Positions 20,745 through 32,244 of a DNA stretch of 64,000 nt are shown one piece after another. Each line of letters begins with the position of its first letter. Position 1 is the stretch's first letter. The position numbers and the translations under genes are program-made. The DNA comes from Dipteris shenzhenensis (Eukaryota > Polypodiophyta > Polypodiopsida > Gleicheniales), in the NCBI GenBank assembly GCA_047967505.1, contig CM106541.1, one strand, 5' to 3'. The notes beneath the pieces are model-generated. The model did not search any database and was not told the DNA's origin. It saw only the letters and a list, made by a program, of their open reading frames with translations.

Positions 20745-21752
20745 ATGACTGCTCATATCAAATGTTTTACACTCAATGTCCAGGGGATGTGTGACAGTAG
20801 GAAATGGAAAAATGTGTGGCTGTACATCAATAGATTTCAGCCTGACATAGTGGCATTACAAGAACACAACCAACATGTCTATGCAGGAAAGACAGGACAC
20901 TACTGTGGCTATGATATTTTCTATGCTAAGGAGCACTCTTTCTCAGGGGTGGTCCTTTTGATCAAATATGACCTTCAACCAATTATTGCTTTAAATGACA
21001 ACAAAGGCAGATGGCTTGTTCTTCAATGCATTATTCGAGGAGAGGGGTTTGAATTTGCTTCTGTTTATGCACCTCAATCCTCTAGAGAAAGAACTGCAAT
21101 TTGGGATGCCATGCAACAATATCCATGGAGATATCATGCCTTTATATGTGGGGATTTCAATAATGCTCCTCAACAGGGTGACAATACCTCCAGACATACT
21201 CATATGTTAACCCCTGAAAGGCATGCATGGTCTCAATTCCTGATGCATCTGGATTTGGTTGACCTTTGGAAGGAATTGCAGCCTTTGTCACCTGGATACA
21301 CCTTCCAACATAATGCCCTTTCTTCTTATCAGGCACGTCTGGATTGATGGTATAGTGTAGCTCCGCAACAAAATGGGGATTTTACATGCAAAATGTGGAT
21401 TGACTATGCCTTTGTGCATTCAAATCATGCACCTCTATGGATGCGGTTATCCTTTCATGCTATGCTAGATAATAGATTGCCACAAAGGCGACATCTGATC
21501 GTGAACAATAGCTACTTGCAACATGCTTCTTTCAAGGCCATGGTTACTGAAGCATCTCATTTTCTGTCTTCTCGTAGCCATATTCATATTGATGATGCTT
21601 GGGATTCTTTTGTTTCCAAAATGCAAGTTGTGATTAGAGGTTATGGCAAGTCTTATGAAGACTCTGAGGGAAACTATTGCTCAGGCCAAACTCACTTGTC
21701 AGGACCTCTATGAACTCAGCCATCTTCGTTCGTTGTCCCTACATGAGCAAAC
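20745..21752 (+). pseudogene. LINE-B ORF2 endonuclease and linker (broken)
   Basis: The ATG at 20745 starts MTAHIKCFTLNVQGM, the usual beginning of an APE-type endonuclease. The catalytic Glu is in LQEHNQ and the Asp/Asn are in CGDFNNAP. A TGA at 21345-21347 breaks the frame after ARLD. In the last block SDH is changed to SNHAPLW, which would remove a catalytic Asp. The linker is open to about 21655, where two bases are missing relative to LINE-A (TCTTATGAAG against TCTTACATGAAG). The three-LTR element is inserted at 21753. ORF2 nicks the target and primes reverse transcription. This copy cannot. Confidence 0.85.
21748..21752. repeat. Target site duplication CAAAC, left copy
   Basis: Directly precedes LTR 1 of the tandem gag element. 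The same CAAAC follows LTR 3 at 26740-26744. LINE-A (257-266) shows the uninterrupted site GAGCAAACAACACT. Confidence 0.9.
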
Positions 21753-22040
21753 TGTTGGGATATCTCAAGGTGTATGCCTCAAGCACACCTTATGTTTCTA
21801 TGTGTGAGTGCTAGAGGCACAGTTAGGTGCCCACAAGCACAGTTAGGTGGTGGAGAGCCACATAGGATGATTGAGAGAATCTAGGAGCAGATTGAGGAGA
21901 TGATTGTGGAGCTCTGAGGTCATCAGTGATGTCAGTGAGCTTGTATGAGGTGCCTACTTAAGGACCTCACTTTTCTTCATTCCATAAGCAAGTATTCTGA
22001 TTTTGTGTCCACTCTACTCTTTCCTTTCAGTGTTCCAACA
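21753..22040 (+). repeat. Tandem gag element LTR 1
   Basis: 288 bp, TGTTGGGATATCTC...GTTCCAACA. Differs from LTR 2 and LTR 3 at about two positions each (for example CTCAAGCAC here against CTCAGGCAC). Confidence 0.93.
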
Positions 22041-22054
22041 TGGTATCAGAGCCC
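22041..22054 (+). other. Primer binding site, tRNA-iMet type (copy A)
   Basis: TGGTATCAGAGCCC abuts LTR 1. It is the standard plant initiator-methionine tRNA site. Confidence 0.9.
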
Positions 22055-22895
22055 TTTGATCCCCCTTGAGCCCATTTCTACCACATCATCATCTTCTTCT
22101 TCATCTTCTTCTTCACCATCTCTCCCTCTTCTTCCAAAAATTTGCTTAAGCCTGTTCTCCTCCGATTCTCAGCCATTTCCCACGCCCTTCCAGCTGGAGA
22201 TCCACCTTGTTGGGGCGAACTTCTGGCTGCAAGGAATTGACGAATCTTTGCTTCTACTCGTCGCCATTACAGGAAGGTCGTCGACTGTCTCTTCTGCGTT
22301 TTCTCCCAGTACACTTGATCTTTCTCTAATTCCTTTCAGGGGGGGCTGGTCCATACCTAGAGCTACCTTGTGCTGAAATCTGAGCAGCAATGGCTGCATA
22401 TTGAAGGAGAAAACAGAGAAAAACCAGTCGACTTTGTTGAAGAAGGAGAAGGCGACCTGACGCGTTTTTTCGCCTCTTCTTCCCAGAGGTTCTACTGTGG
22501 TATACCAGCTTTCTTTTGCCTCAGAAAGCCCCCTTTCTTTTGCTTTGAAGAGTGTGCTATAAGCCCTCCAAGTTCAGCTCTCTAGTTTTGACAGTTTTGA
22601 CAAGCTTTTGAAAATGATGCTACATAAAATGCTACTCTAGCATTTCTGGTCTTTTGAAGTTTTCAATAACTTCAATACAAGTGTTGCTTCAGTTTTGTTT
22701 TGACTTGCTAGACCTGGTTTTGATTGGAAAGTGTTTATTCATCCACTTCTATGAAGCATGTAAGAAGAAGCATCATTGTTTGAAATCTAGTCACTACTCT
22801 TTGCTACATCAAGTGCTCATATTTTGGAAGTCTTTCAGTTATTTTTGCCTTGTAAGAGAGATAGACACTGCCCAATATCTGGGTTAGACCCTCTC
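22055..22895 (+). other. Leader of copy A
   Basis: About 840 bp of 5' leader with a TC-rich patch (22087-22135). No credible coding region, although short open frames occur. An unusually long leader for a 2-kb element. Confidence 0.6.
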
Positions 22896-23726
22896 ATGGC
22901 TACCATATTTAATCTTGAGAAGTTCAATGGAAAGGGCTTCCATACATGGCAAACGAAGGTGAAATTTGCATTGATGAGGGAGAACTTATGGGGACTTGTC
23001 AAACCTACTCCTACCGCTTCTTCTACAGCCTCCAATGCTGGAGAATCCTCAACACCAACACGACCAGCAAGGGATCCAGCAAGAGAAGAAAAGGCATATG
23101 GTATAATTGCTCTTGCTCTAGGTGATGATTACATACACCATATCTCTGACTTAGAGTCTCCTTCGGAAGCTTGGCAGAAGCTAGACATGATTTTTGGTGC
23201 AAGCTCTCACATCTCTAAACTATCACTTAAAATCTCTTTCTTTGAATTAAAGATGTCAAGTGATACTACTTTAGCAGCTCATGTCAACTATATGCGGAGT
23301 CTTATGACTCAATTAGCTTCTATCAACTCTCCTATCACTCCTGATGATGCTATGGCAGTGTTACTTAAGAGTATGCCTAAAGGTTTTGATCACATTGTTA
23401 GCACTTTGAAGAATCTTCCCAATCCTAACCTTGAAGGCATTATCTCTGCTCTCCAAGAAGAAGAAAGGCATATGGAGCTAAGGAAAGGCAATGACACTGC
23501 TTATGTTATGAAATTCCAGAAGGGCAAGTATACTCCTTGCAATCACTGTGGAAAGACAAATCACCTTTCAAAGGACTACTTCAAAGTTAATCCATGCAAG
23601 CACTGTGGCAAGAACAATCATAATGAGAAGTTTTGCAGAGCCAAAGCAAAGACAGAAAATGCAAATCTACTTACAGTTAATGAGCCTCCACAAGATGAGG
23701 CATCCTTTGAAGATTATGCATTTTAA
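22896..23726 (+). CDS. gag: Gag protein of tandem element, copy A
   Basis: 276 residues from the ATG at 22896 (MATIFNLEKFNGKGFHTWQ). This start was chosen because it begins the conserved copia-type Gag opening (F-G-x-N/F-x-x-W). The capsid-type domain (UBN2/Retrotran_gag_2-like) includes WQKLDMIFGASS, LKMSSDTTLAAHVNYMRSL and LLKSMPKGFDHIVSTL. Two CCHC knuckles follow (about residues 219-250). In this copy the first knuckle ends DYF instead of DCF, so its last Cys is Tyr and zinc binding is probably lost. The second knuckle (CKHCGKNNHNEKFC) is intact. No pol follows. Confidence 0.88.
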   Translation: MATIFNLEKFNGKGFHTWQTKVKFALMRENLWGLVKPTPTASSTASNAGESSTPTRPARDPAREEKAYGIIALALGDDYIHHISDLESPSEAWQKLDMIFGASSHISKLSLKISFFELKMSSDTTLAAHVNYMRSLMTQLASINSPITPDDAMAVLLKSMPKGFDHIVSTLKNLPNPNLEGIISALQEEERHMELRKGNDTAYVMKFQKGKYTPCNHCGKTNHLSKDYFKVNPCKHCGKNNHNEKFCRAKAKTENANLLTVNEPPQDEASFEDYAF

Positions 23727-24101
23727 ACACATCTCTATGTATGCTCCAGATCTCTCTTTTTATGTCAAGGTACTCAGCCTGGATAGTCCTCCAAAATGAA
23801 TGAAAATAAACTATTGTGTTTTGTGTGTTTTGTAAACACCTCTGGTCACCTTATGATGTAGGCCATGTGTATGTTTTGTTCCATGGTACCTCCTGCAGAC
23901 ATTGTGTGCATGTACATACAGGGGAGATAACCATTGGAAGGTCTTTTTGTATCCCTTTTGTTTACCTTACACCCAAGGGAACCCTTGCTACCATGAGAAC
24001 CTAGCCATAGATTTATCCTTGACCACCATGAGATGGCATGAGAAACTATGAGACTAGATGAATCCTTGACATAGCCTGAGGCATTTCCTTGAGGGGGGGT
24101 T
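23727..24101 (+). other. 3' UTR and polypurine tract, copy A
   Basis: 375 bp between gag stop and LTR 2 with no pol remnant. It ends GAGGGGGGGTT (24091-24101), a clear polypurine tract. Confidence 0.75.
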
Positions 24102-24389
24102 TGTTGGGATATCTCAAGGTGTATGCCTCAGGCACACCTTATGTTTCTATGTGTGAGTGCTAGAGGCACAGTTAGGTGCCCACAAGCACAGTTAGGTGGT
24201 GGAGAGCCACATAGGATGATTGAGAGAATCTAGGAGCAGATTGAGGAGATGATTGTGGAGCTCTGAGGTCATCAGTGATGTCAGTGAGCTTGTATGAGGT
24301 GCCTACTTAAGGACCTCACTTTTCTTCATTCCATAAGCAAGTATTCTGATTTTGTGTCCACTCTACTCTTTCCTTCCAGTGTTCCAACA
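24102..24389 (+). repeat. Tandem gag element LTR 2 (shared middle LTR)
   Basis: 288 bp. It serves as 3' LTR of copy A and 5' LTR of copy B. It carries CTTCCAGT near its end where LTR 1 and LTR 3 have CTTTCAGT. Confidence 0.93.
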
Positions 24390-25245
24390 TGGTATCAGAG
24401 CCCTTTGATCCCCCTTGAGCCCATTTCTGCCACATCATCATCTTCTTCTTCATCTTCTTCTTCACCATCTCTCCCTCTTCTTCCAAAAATTTGCTTAAGC
24501 CTGTTCTCCTCCGATTCTCAGCCATTTCCCACGCCCTTCCAGCTGGAGATCCACCTTGTTGGGGCGAACTTCTGGCTGCAAGGAATTGACGAATCTTTGC
24601 TTCTGCTCGTCGCCATTACAGGAAGGTCGTCGACTGTCTCTTCTGCGTTTTCTCCCAGCACACTTGATCTTTCTCTAATTCCTTTCAAGGGGGGCTGGTC
24701 CATACCTAGAGCTACCTTGTGCTGAAATCTGAGCAGCAATGGCTGCATATTGAAGGAGAAAACAGAGAAAAACCAGTCGACTTTGTTGAAGAAGGAGAAG
24801 GCGACCTGACGCGTTTTTTCGCCTCTTCTTCCCAGAGGTTCTACTGTGGTATACCAGCTTTCTTTTGCCTCAGAAAGCCCCCTTTCTTTTGCTTTGAAGA
24901 GTGTGCTATAAGCCCTCCAAGTTCAGCTCTCTAGTTTTGACAGTTTTGACAAGCTTTTGAAAATGATGCTACATAAAATGCTACTCTAGCATTTCTGGTC
25001 TTTTGAAGTTTTCAATAACTTCAATACAAGTGTTGCTTCAGTTTTGTTTTGACTTGCTAGACCTGGTTTTGATTGGAAAGTGTTTATTTCATCCACTTCT
25101 ATGAAGCATGTAAGAAGAAGCATCATTGTTTGAAATCTAGTCACTACTCTTTGCTACATCAAGTGCTCATATTTTGGAAGTCTTTCAGTTATTTTTGCCT
25201 TGTAAGAGAGATAGACACTGCCCAATATCTGGGTTAGACCCTCTC
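24390..25245 (+). other. iMet primer site and leader of copy B
   Basis: TGGTATCAGAGCCC at 24390, then a leader nearly identical to copy A, with one extra T near 25088. No gene seen. Confidence 0.75.
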
Positions 25246-26076
25246 ATGGCTACCATATTTAATCTTGAGAAGTTCAATGGAAAGGGCTTCCATACATGGC
25301 AAACGAAGGTGAAATTTGCATTGATGAGGGAGAACTTATGGGGACTTCTCAAACCTACTCCTACCGCTTCTTCTACAGCCTCCAATGCTGGAGAATCCTC
25401 AACACCAACACGACCAGCAAGGGATCCAGCAAGAGAAGAAAAGGCATATGGTATAATTGCTCTTGCTCTAGGTGATGATTACATACACCATATCTCTGAC
25501 TTAGAGTCTCCTTCGGAAGCTTGGCAGAAGCTAGACATGATTTTTGGTGCAAGCTCTCACATCTCTAAACTATCACTTAAAATCTCTTTCTTTGAATTAA
25601 AGATGTCAAGTGATACTACTTTAGCAGCTCATGTCAACTATATGCGGAGTCTTATGACTCAATTAGCTTCTATCAACTCTCCTATCACTCCTGATGATGC
25701 TATGGCAGTGTTACTTAAGAGTATGCCTAAAGGTTTTGATCACATTGTTAGCACTTTGAAGAATCTTCCCAATCCTAACCTTGAAGGCATTATCTCTGCT
25801 CTCCAAGAAGAAGAAAGGCATATGGAGCTAAGGAAAGGCAATGACACTGCTTATGTTATGAAATTCCAGAAGGGCAAGTATACTCCTTGCAATCACTGTG
25901 GAAAGACAAATCACCTTTCAAAGGACTGCTTCAAAGTTAATCCATGCAAGCACTGTGGCAAGAACAATCATAATGAGAAGTTTTGCAGAGCCAAAGCAAA
26001 GACAGAAAATGCAAATCTACTTACAGTTAATGAGCCTCCACAAGATGAGGCATCCTTTGAAGATTATGCATTTTAA
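25246..26076 (+). CDS. gag: Gag protein of tandem element, copy B
   Basis: 276 residues, the same start and layout as copy A. It differs by few residues: Leu for Val in WGLLKPTP, and Cys restored in the first knuckle (CNHCGKTNHLSKDC). Both CX2CX4HX4C knuckles are complete here, so this is the copy more likely to be functional. It would form particles and package element RNA, with protease, RT and integrase supplied by an autonomous partner. Confidence 0.9.
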   Translation: MATIFNLEKFNGKGFHTWQTKVKFALMRENLWGLLKPTPTASSTASNAGESSTPTRPARDPAREEKAYGIIALALGDDYIHHISDLESPSEAWQKLDMIFGASSHISKLSLKISFFELKMSSDTTLAAHVNYMRSLMTQLASINSPITPDDAMAVLLKSMPKGFDHIVSTLKNLPNPNLEGIISALQEEERHMELRKGNDTAYVMKFQKGKYTPCNHCGKTNHLSKDCFKVNPCKHCGKNNHNEKFCRAKAKTENANLLTVNEPPQDEASFEDYAF

Positions 26077-26451
26077 ACACATCTCTATGTATGCTCCAGA
26101 TCTCTCTTTTTATGTCAAGGTACTCAGCCTGGATAGTCCTCCAAAATGAATGAAAATAAACTATTGTGTTTTGTGTGTTTTGTAAACACCTCTGGTCACC
26201 TTATGATGTAGGCCATGTGTATGTTTTGTTCCATGGTACCTCCTGCAGACATTGTGTGCATGTACATACAAGGGAGATAACCATTGGAAGGTCTTTTTGT
26301 ATCCCTTTTGTTTACCTTACACCCAAGGGAACCCTTGCTACCATGAGAACCTAGCCATAGATTTATCCTTGACCACCATGAGATGGCATGAGAAACTATG
26401 AGACTAGATGAATCCTTGACATAGCCTGAGGCATTTCCTTGAGGGGGGGTT
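26077..26451 (+). other. 3' UTR and polypurine tract, copy B
   Basis: Matches 23727-24101 apart from one or two changes. It ends GAGGGGGGGTT before LTR 3. Confidence 0.75.
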
Positions 26452-26739
26452 TGTTGGGATATCTCAAGGTGTATGCCTCAGGCACACCTTATGTTTCTAT
26501 GTGTGAGTGCTAGAGGCACAGTTAGGTGCCCACAAGCACAGTTAGGTGGTGGAGAGCCACATAGGATGATTGAGAGAATCTAGGAGCAGATTGAGGAGAT
26601 GATTGTGGAGCTCTAAGGTCATCAGTGATGTCAGTGAGCTTGTATGAGGTGCCTACTTAAGGACCTCACTTTTCTTCATTCCATAAGCAAGTATTCTGAT
26701 TTTGTGTCCACTCTACTCTTTCCTTTCAGTGTTCCAACA
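26452..26739 (+). repeat. Tandem gag element LTR 3
   Basis: 288 bp. It has CTCTAAGG where LTR 1 and LTR 2 have CTCTGAGG. It is followed by the CAAAC target duplication. Confidence 0.93.
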
Positions 26740-26744
26740 CAAAC
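26740..26744. repeat. Target site duplication CAAAC, right copy
   Basis: Pairs with 21748-21752; LINE-B ORF2 resumes at 26745. Confidence 0.9.
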
Positions 26745-29544
26745 AACACTATGCCAGGCCAGACACTGTCTTAAACTCAATGATCACAGGAAATTGGCTA
26801 AATGGGAGACTAGAGCAAGACAAAGAGCCTTTACAGATAAAGGCTGCTCTTCCAAAGAATTTTTCAAAAGCTTGCATCAGAGGAGATTAAAAACAGAAAT
26901 TTGCAAGGTGCTTATGCCTGATGGATCATGGACCACCTCGCGGTCACAACTTTCTTCTATTTGTGTGCATCTTTTCTCTCAGCAATTTGGTTCTGCAGTT
27001 CCTCCCTCACAGCAGGTTTTGGTTGCACGAAATTTACTGTTGCAGCATGTTTCTCCTATTATTTCCACTACTCAAGCTTTGGCATTGGAGGAACCTTTTA
27101 CTGAGAAGGAACTGTCAGATGCAATCAAATCCTGTGGCAGATGGAAATCTCCAGGATGGAATGGTCTTACAGTCGAGTTTTTTCTAAATTATTGGCCTCT
27201 TTTGAAGCATACATTGCTACATATGGTGAATGTTGCATGGCAAAATCAGAAAATGCTAGACACATGGAAGAGAGGTCTTGTTAAACTCCTTCCAAAAAAG
27301 CAAATTTGTGAATCTTTGGCAGACTGGAGACCTATCATCCTTATGCCAGTCATTTACAAAATCACTACAAAAATGATTGTCGATTGGCTAAAAGGGTTTT
27401 TACATGATGGGTTGCATCCTTCCCAATATGGCTTTATCCCGCGTAGGCATATCACAGATAACATTGCTAATGCCTATGTTGGAATTGAATATGCCAAATA
27501 CACGCAGCAGGATGTTTTATTATTGCAAGTTGATATTGCCAAAGCCTTTGATACTGTTAAGTGGAATTTATTTCATCGACTATGCAGGCATTGGGTTTTG
27601 GCACAAAAATGCAGCAAGTTATCACTTGGCTATATCAAGATAGTAAAGCTGCCTACATACTTTCAGGGGATATTTCTACATCCTAGACTCTTGGTTGTTC
27701 TGTTAGGCAAGGATGTCCCCTAAGTGCTTTACTTTTTGCCATAGCCACTCATCCAATGCTTCAATATCTGGACCACCTTTTGGACACTGACCAGTTGCAT
27801 GGTTTGGAGATTGCTGGCAGTCATAGCATGATCGCTCAAGCATATGCTGATGATTCATTCTTTACCCCAAAAAATACTCGGAGTGATCTGTCCATGATTA
27901 TGCAAGCTCTTTCTACATATGGATTGGCTGCTGGTCTTCGGGTGAATTTTCAGAAATCGAAATTGTTTCCGTTGCATGAACAGGAATGGCACAGTCTTCT
28001 GTGGCCTGGGGAAATTGTCCCCGCTTCTCAATTCGACATCTTGGCTATCCTCTAGGTTGGGGACTCACCCATTCCCAACAAACTGATTGGGTGTTAACAA
28101 AGTTGAGGGCAAAACTTGAATATTGGAAGCTTGCAACTTGGCCACTACATGTTCGTTTGCGAATCGCACAATCCATTTTGATAGCATACATACAATTTTA
28201 TCTGCCTCTCATTATGTTCACTAAGGCAGAGCTAGTTTCCTTTATGTCAACTATCATGGAAATTTTCTGGTGTTCAAAAAATGGCAAGAAAAGTCTCAGA
28301 TTACTCTCTATGCATCGTCTCTGTTCTCCAAAGATGCACGGGGGTCTGAACATTCTCAATATTCAAATGCATTTACTTGCTCACAGAGGAAAAATGATGT
28401 TGCAGTTTATGCAAGGAGATCAGCCTTGGGCTTTCATGATCCGCTCTCTTTTATTACATATTCATACTTCTGTCTTGGGCATTGGCAGCCTACTCAGTGG
28501 GATTTCCTGTTTGGCTCTATCCAAGGCAAGATCAGAGGCTGCCCTTTTGTTTCTCGCCTGCTTCTCGATTGGAAACATATCTTATCCCACTTGGAATGGC
28601 ATGGCCGAGATTCTCTGTCGGGAAACTCTTTGAGGGCTGAGAATATTTATTGGTCTAAATTATTCCACCCTTCTTTGGCCATTCAAGAACCCAGACGTTC
28701 TTATTTTCTCTCCTTCAAAGGCATTTCATCTGTGGCGGATGTACTTCAGGATGATGGCACACTTTTATCTTTTTCTATGGCTGCCAGCAAATACGGTTTG
28801 GGAGCTCATTATCGTCCTTTATGGCATAGGATTTCAGCAATGCTTCAACCGTTCTTGCCGGTACCTCGCTTGGAACTTCAGAATAGGCTTGAGGATTGGA
28901 TTTTACACTCTTCCTCCTCTTCAGCCCGTCCCTTGAAGCTCTCACATATCACAGTGTCATCTCTGTATAAAGTGTTATTACTTCCGCCTTGGATTTTTGA
29001 CAGAGCAAATACTGTTTGGCATATGGATCGCCCACTAAAGTGGTGGAGAAAACGGCTACGTCTCCTTTGGCATTACAAAGTCTCTCTTCGGCAACAACTT
29101 TTCCTTTGGCGAGTCCTGCTTGGCATTTTTCCATCTGGCCAGTTACTCGCACACAGACATATTGCTCCAGCTGTTTGTCACAGATGCCTGCACTCTACTA
29201 AATCTGTGCTTCACATCTTGTCGTTCTGTCCACATACTTGTGACTTCATCGCTCTCATCCGACAGAGGCTTCGAGCGAGATTTCCTACTGCTACTTTTGG
29301 CAGGTTTTTCTGGTTGTTTGGTTTTCATCAAGCGAGACAGGGTTTTGACTTATTTTTTGTATGGGTACGCTACTGGGCACTATGGACTTTATGGATGGAC
29401 AGAAATCATAGAGTCTTTGGTGATTCACTTTTTTCATCTTTTATTTTTTTCAAACGATCTCGGCAGCAATTATTCTATGATTGTGTTCAGACTCGTTTGA
29501 TTAATCAGGATGTGTATACAGCTTATACTAAGATCTTTAGTTGA
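26745..29544 (+). pseudogene. LINE-B ORF2: RT and C-terminal zinc region (several frame breaks)
   Basis: Resumes at the codons cut at 21752. RT blocks in order: KSPGWNGLTVEFF, LADWRPIILMPVIYK, QYGFIPRRHITDNI, the first palm Asp in DIAKAFDTVKW (about 27533-27565), then CSVRQGCPLSALLF and the YADD block (about 27843). Breaks seen: a frameshift at about 27590-27620, a TAG at about 27684 where TGG is expected (TSW-TLG), a frameshift near 28040, and another near 28500. The C-terminal region has the Cys/His cluster CHRCLHSTKSVLHILSFC and ends IFS at 29542-29544. Both palm aspartate blocks survive, but translation cannot run through. Confidence 0.85.
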
Positions 29545-29640
29545 GTAGTAGTTACTCCATTTTCAAAGTAACTATGAATGTAATTATTTTACAGCAATAA
29601 AAGATTTCTTCTCACCCAAAAAAAAAAAGTGTGTAAGTAA
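29545..29640 (+). repeat. LINE-B 3' UTR, poly(A) and GT tail
   Basis: Short 3' UTR with AATAAA-like CAATAAAAGA, then A11 at 29618-29628 and GTGTGT. This closes LINE-B. Confidence 0.8.
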
Positions 29641-32240
29641 TTTTTATTATTTGTAAAATTTATTTATGCACTTGCTCCTTGAACCAACTCAGGAACTCAA
29701 CTTAGGGACGATCGAGGAATTACACACAGCCATGGTAAGTGCTCATTTATTGGATGACCATCTCCAAGAAATCAGGAACCTGTTTGTGCAATATCAGGAT
29801 GTGTTATATTATATTTATTTACTTATTTTTTCTTTTATTTTATTTTTTCCAGAATAGAGGCTGTATGAGGATTCTCCTATCCTGGTATATGGCACAAAGA
29901 AACGCTCAACTCATCTCAAATGCAAAGAAGGGAGGGATCAAATACAAGGGGAGTATTTGTGAGCCAAGGAGAAATGATCTAGAATGGAGGAGCTCATGTT
30001 ATAAAAAGGATCGTCTCCAAGTTTGAAGGTATTGGAGAGAGTGCCCTCACCATTACTTTGTGCCTCAAAAAGGAGACCCAAGCGACTCATACTCTCATGT
30101 CCTCAGCATCACTTCTAAATACCATAATAATGTGCATCTGCCTCATACTTTGAGGATCAAATTCGGAACAAGAGCCACATACCATAAACCTACAAGTAGA
30201 ACTTGGTTCAAAACCAAGCCTCTCTACAAGGGAGAGTCGTGCTATACTCCAACATGTGAGCTTCTTCCTTGTTGTCCCTTGAACTAGGGCAAATTGCGGT
30301 CACGAAGAAATGTCCAAAACCACCTAAAAGCCCCAATGTATGTAGAACATCTGGGGACCCAAGTCAAACCCCAATGGGGCGAGTTGGCCTCTAGACCTCA
30401 TTCCAAAAGCTCCTTGCATCTCCTATTAGGCAGTGAAATGTCTAAGGAACACCAGCTTCACATAATTATGGTTCTAAGAAATGGAGCTCCCTGCCTGCGC
30501 TCGAGCTGGTGCTTGGCACACAACTTCTTGTGGGCAAGATTAGATGGCAAAGGAATACTAGAGCCAAGGTCGCCTAGCAATGGTGATCCTTCCCCCGTCA
30601 AAGGGAGGAAATACATCATAGACCCAAAGATGCAGAGCAAGGCCCTTCTGGGCAAGCTAGTAGAGCATGGACCCATCCCAGTCTTGAAGCCCTAGAATAG
30701 AGAGGACTTCTCAAAAAACACCCCCCACACAAGTGTTCAATGGTAGTAGTCTCATCGGTGGATCTTCTCAGACGCCCCCCTCATAGGGAAGGGCTCACTC
30801 CTCATGACGAGTCTACATAGAATGTGGTAGCGTCTGTCGGGAGGACTCATTCGGGCGAGCCCTCAGTGCTAAGAGAAGTATGAGTGCCAACCCCTTTTAT
30901 GGCATCTGGAGGTTCAGGATCACAAGGGCCTCATGCGAGGGACAATGGATGCATATTGGCTGGGCACAGTGGGACAATGGTCTGGCCAGTCCTCCGGAGC
31001 TAGAGTCATCTTCCCACTAAGACAGAGGCACGGGCAAGAGGCACGGGCAAGAGCACTCTCTCACCTAGGGAGGGCAAGCATGCGGATGCTAGAGATGTAC
31101 TCTGCCATCCTGGAGCCTTGGAGGGATGGACTTTACAGAGCCCCAGCTCCCCCGCATTGGTATGGATAGTTCTCTAGGACAAGGGTGCCCCTAAGGATCC
31201 AATATTTACACTGAGCCCTTGAATCCTTTTGCTCCATGCATTACAAAGTGGGGTCGGGGGACTTCTAAAGCCAGAATCAGACGGAGACCCCGAGATGGAT
31301 GGGGCCCACGACCTGTAGAGCGGCAAAGGATCAAAGTAGTGGGCCACTTCGGCAAGGGCTGGACCATCGACCAGCACCAGTCAATTTGGGTCAGGAAGGA
31401 GCAGGTGGCGCCTTTGGTTGTGGGAGAGCAATCCCCTTCGCGAGTTATAGTGGGATCCGGGTGAGTGGTTTTGGCTGTCTAGAGTAGGGTGCTCAGAAAG
31501 AGGTGTGGAGGTGCCCTCCTTTTTGTACACAACACGCATTGGTCATGGCCTTCAGCAGCCGGAGGCAGTCACCCGAACTCCTTCGAGAGAGTGAAGCAAA
31601 GTGTCTCCCAAGGAGGACTGCTCAAGACTGATGAATACCTTCTTAAAATTGAAAAGAACAGCTGTCTCATTATGAGTCTTAAGCGCACTGAGTGATCTTC
31701 CCAAAAGTAAAATAAATTATCCAAAATACTCTAGTCTTGGATAAACCGTTTTCACAAGCAACAAATGATGTTTGGCATAAGAAGCCTAAATTGTATTGCA
31801 AGGGCTTTAGCCAAATCTTATATGTCAAGAATTGTGATTGCTCAACAAGGTTTTATCTCCCTCTAAGGAGAAAGATGATTGAACCTTAGAGTAACTCTTG
31901 AACAAAGTTCCCATATGCAATCCCTCATGGAAAGCTCCGAAAAGATGAGGCCCTTCTTAGTGGAAAGCTGTTCATCACTCAGACGTTTGTCAATGGGTCA
32001 CAAAAGAGAGCCTCATCCAATGTTGCCGAGATCAAAAGAAACATCCAACCTCTCTAGCATGCAAGGAGGTTGCCACCCTCAGCATATCAGATCAAACCAA
32101 CTCTCTAGCCTCTAAGATGTATGCTTCCTTTTCAGAGGAAAGGAACTTTCTATTAATGATTGGAAAAACTATGTGGCACTGATCATGAAAGCAAATCAAG
32201 TAAGAAAAACTAGCTGTCGACCAGCGTTTCACAAAGGGAT
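29641..32240. other. Unassigned degraded region
   Basis: No intact gene. The stretch 29666-29880 has a short open segment followed by TTTTTTCTTTTATTTTATTT and CCAG, which looks like a plant intron 3' end, but the flanking peptides were not recognised. 29950-31690 is of mixed composition with short open frames only. 31740-32240 contains no motif I can name. Probably old, decayed repeats. Confidence 0.4.
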
Positions 32241-32244
32241 GAAT

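Larger units (their letters stand above)
21753..26739 (+). mobile_element. Tandem gag-only LTR retrotransposon: LTR-gag-LTR-gag-LTR
   Basis: Three 288-bp LTRs (21753-22040, 24102-24389, 26452-26739) flank two internal regions of 2,061 and 2,062 bp. Each internal region has an iMet primer site, a long leader, one gag ORF and a polypurine tract, but no protease, integrase or RT. This fits terminal-repeat retrotransposons with a GAG domain (TR-GAG), a known plant class that depends on pol in trans. The whole array has one 5-bp duplication, so it occupies one integration site. The internal regions differ at about eight positions and one 1-bp indel. The array probably arose by unequal exchange between LTRs of a single insertion. 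Confidence 0.93.

Noticed and set aside
21945-22376. Open frame of 143 codons spanning the LTR 1 end and leader (repeated at 24294 and 26644)
   Set aside because: It starts inside the LTR, crosses the primer site and has no domain. At 26644 the same start runs into LINE RT, showing it is just read from LTR sequence.
29666-30060. Host gene with an intron ending near 29850
   Set aside because: The polypyrimidine-AG is convincing as a splice site, but neither flanking peptide was recognised and no long frame continues; left as unassigned.
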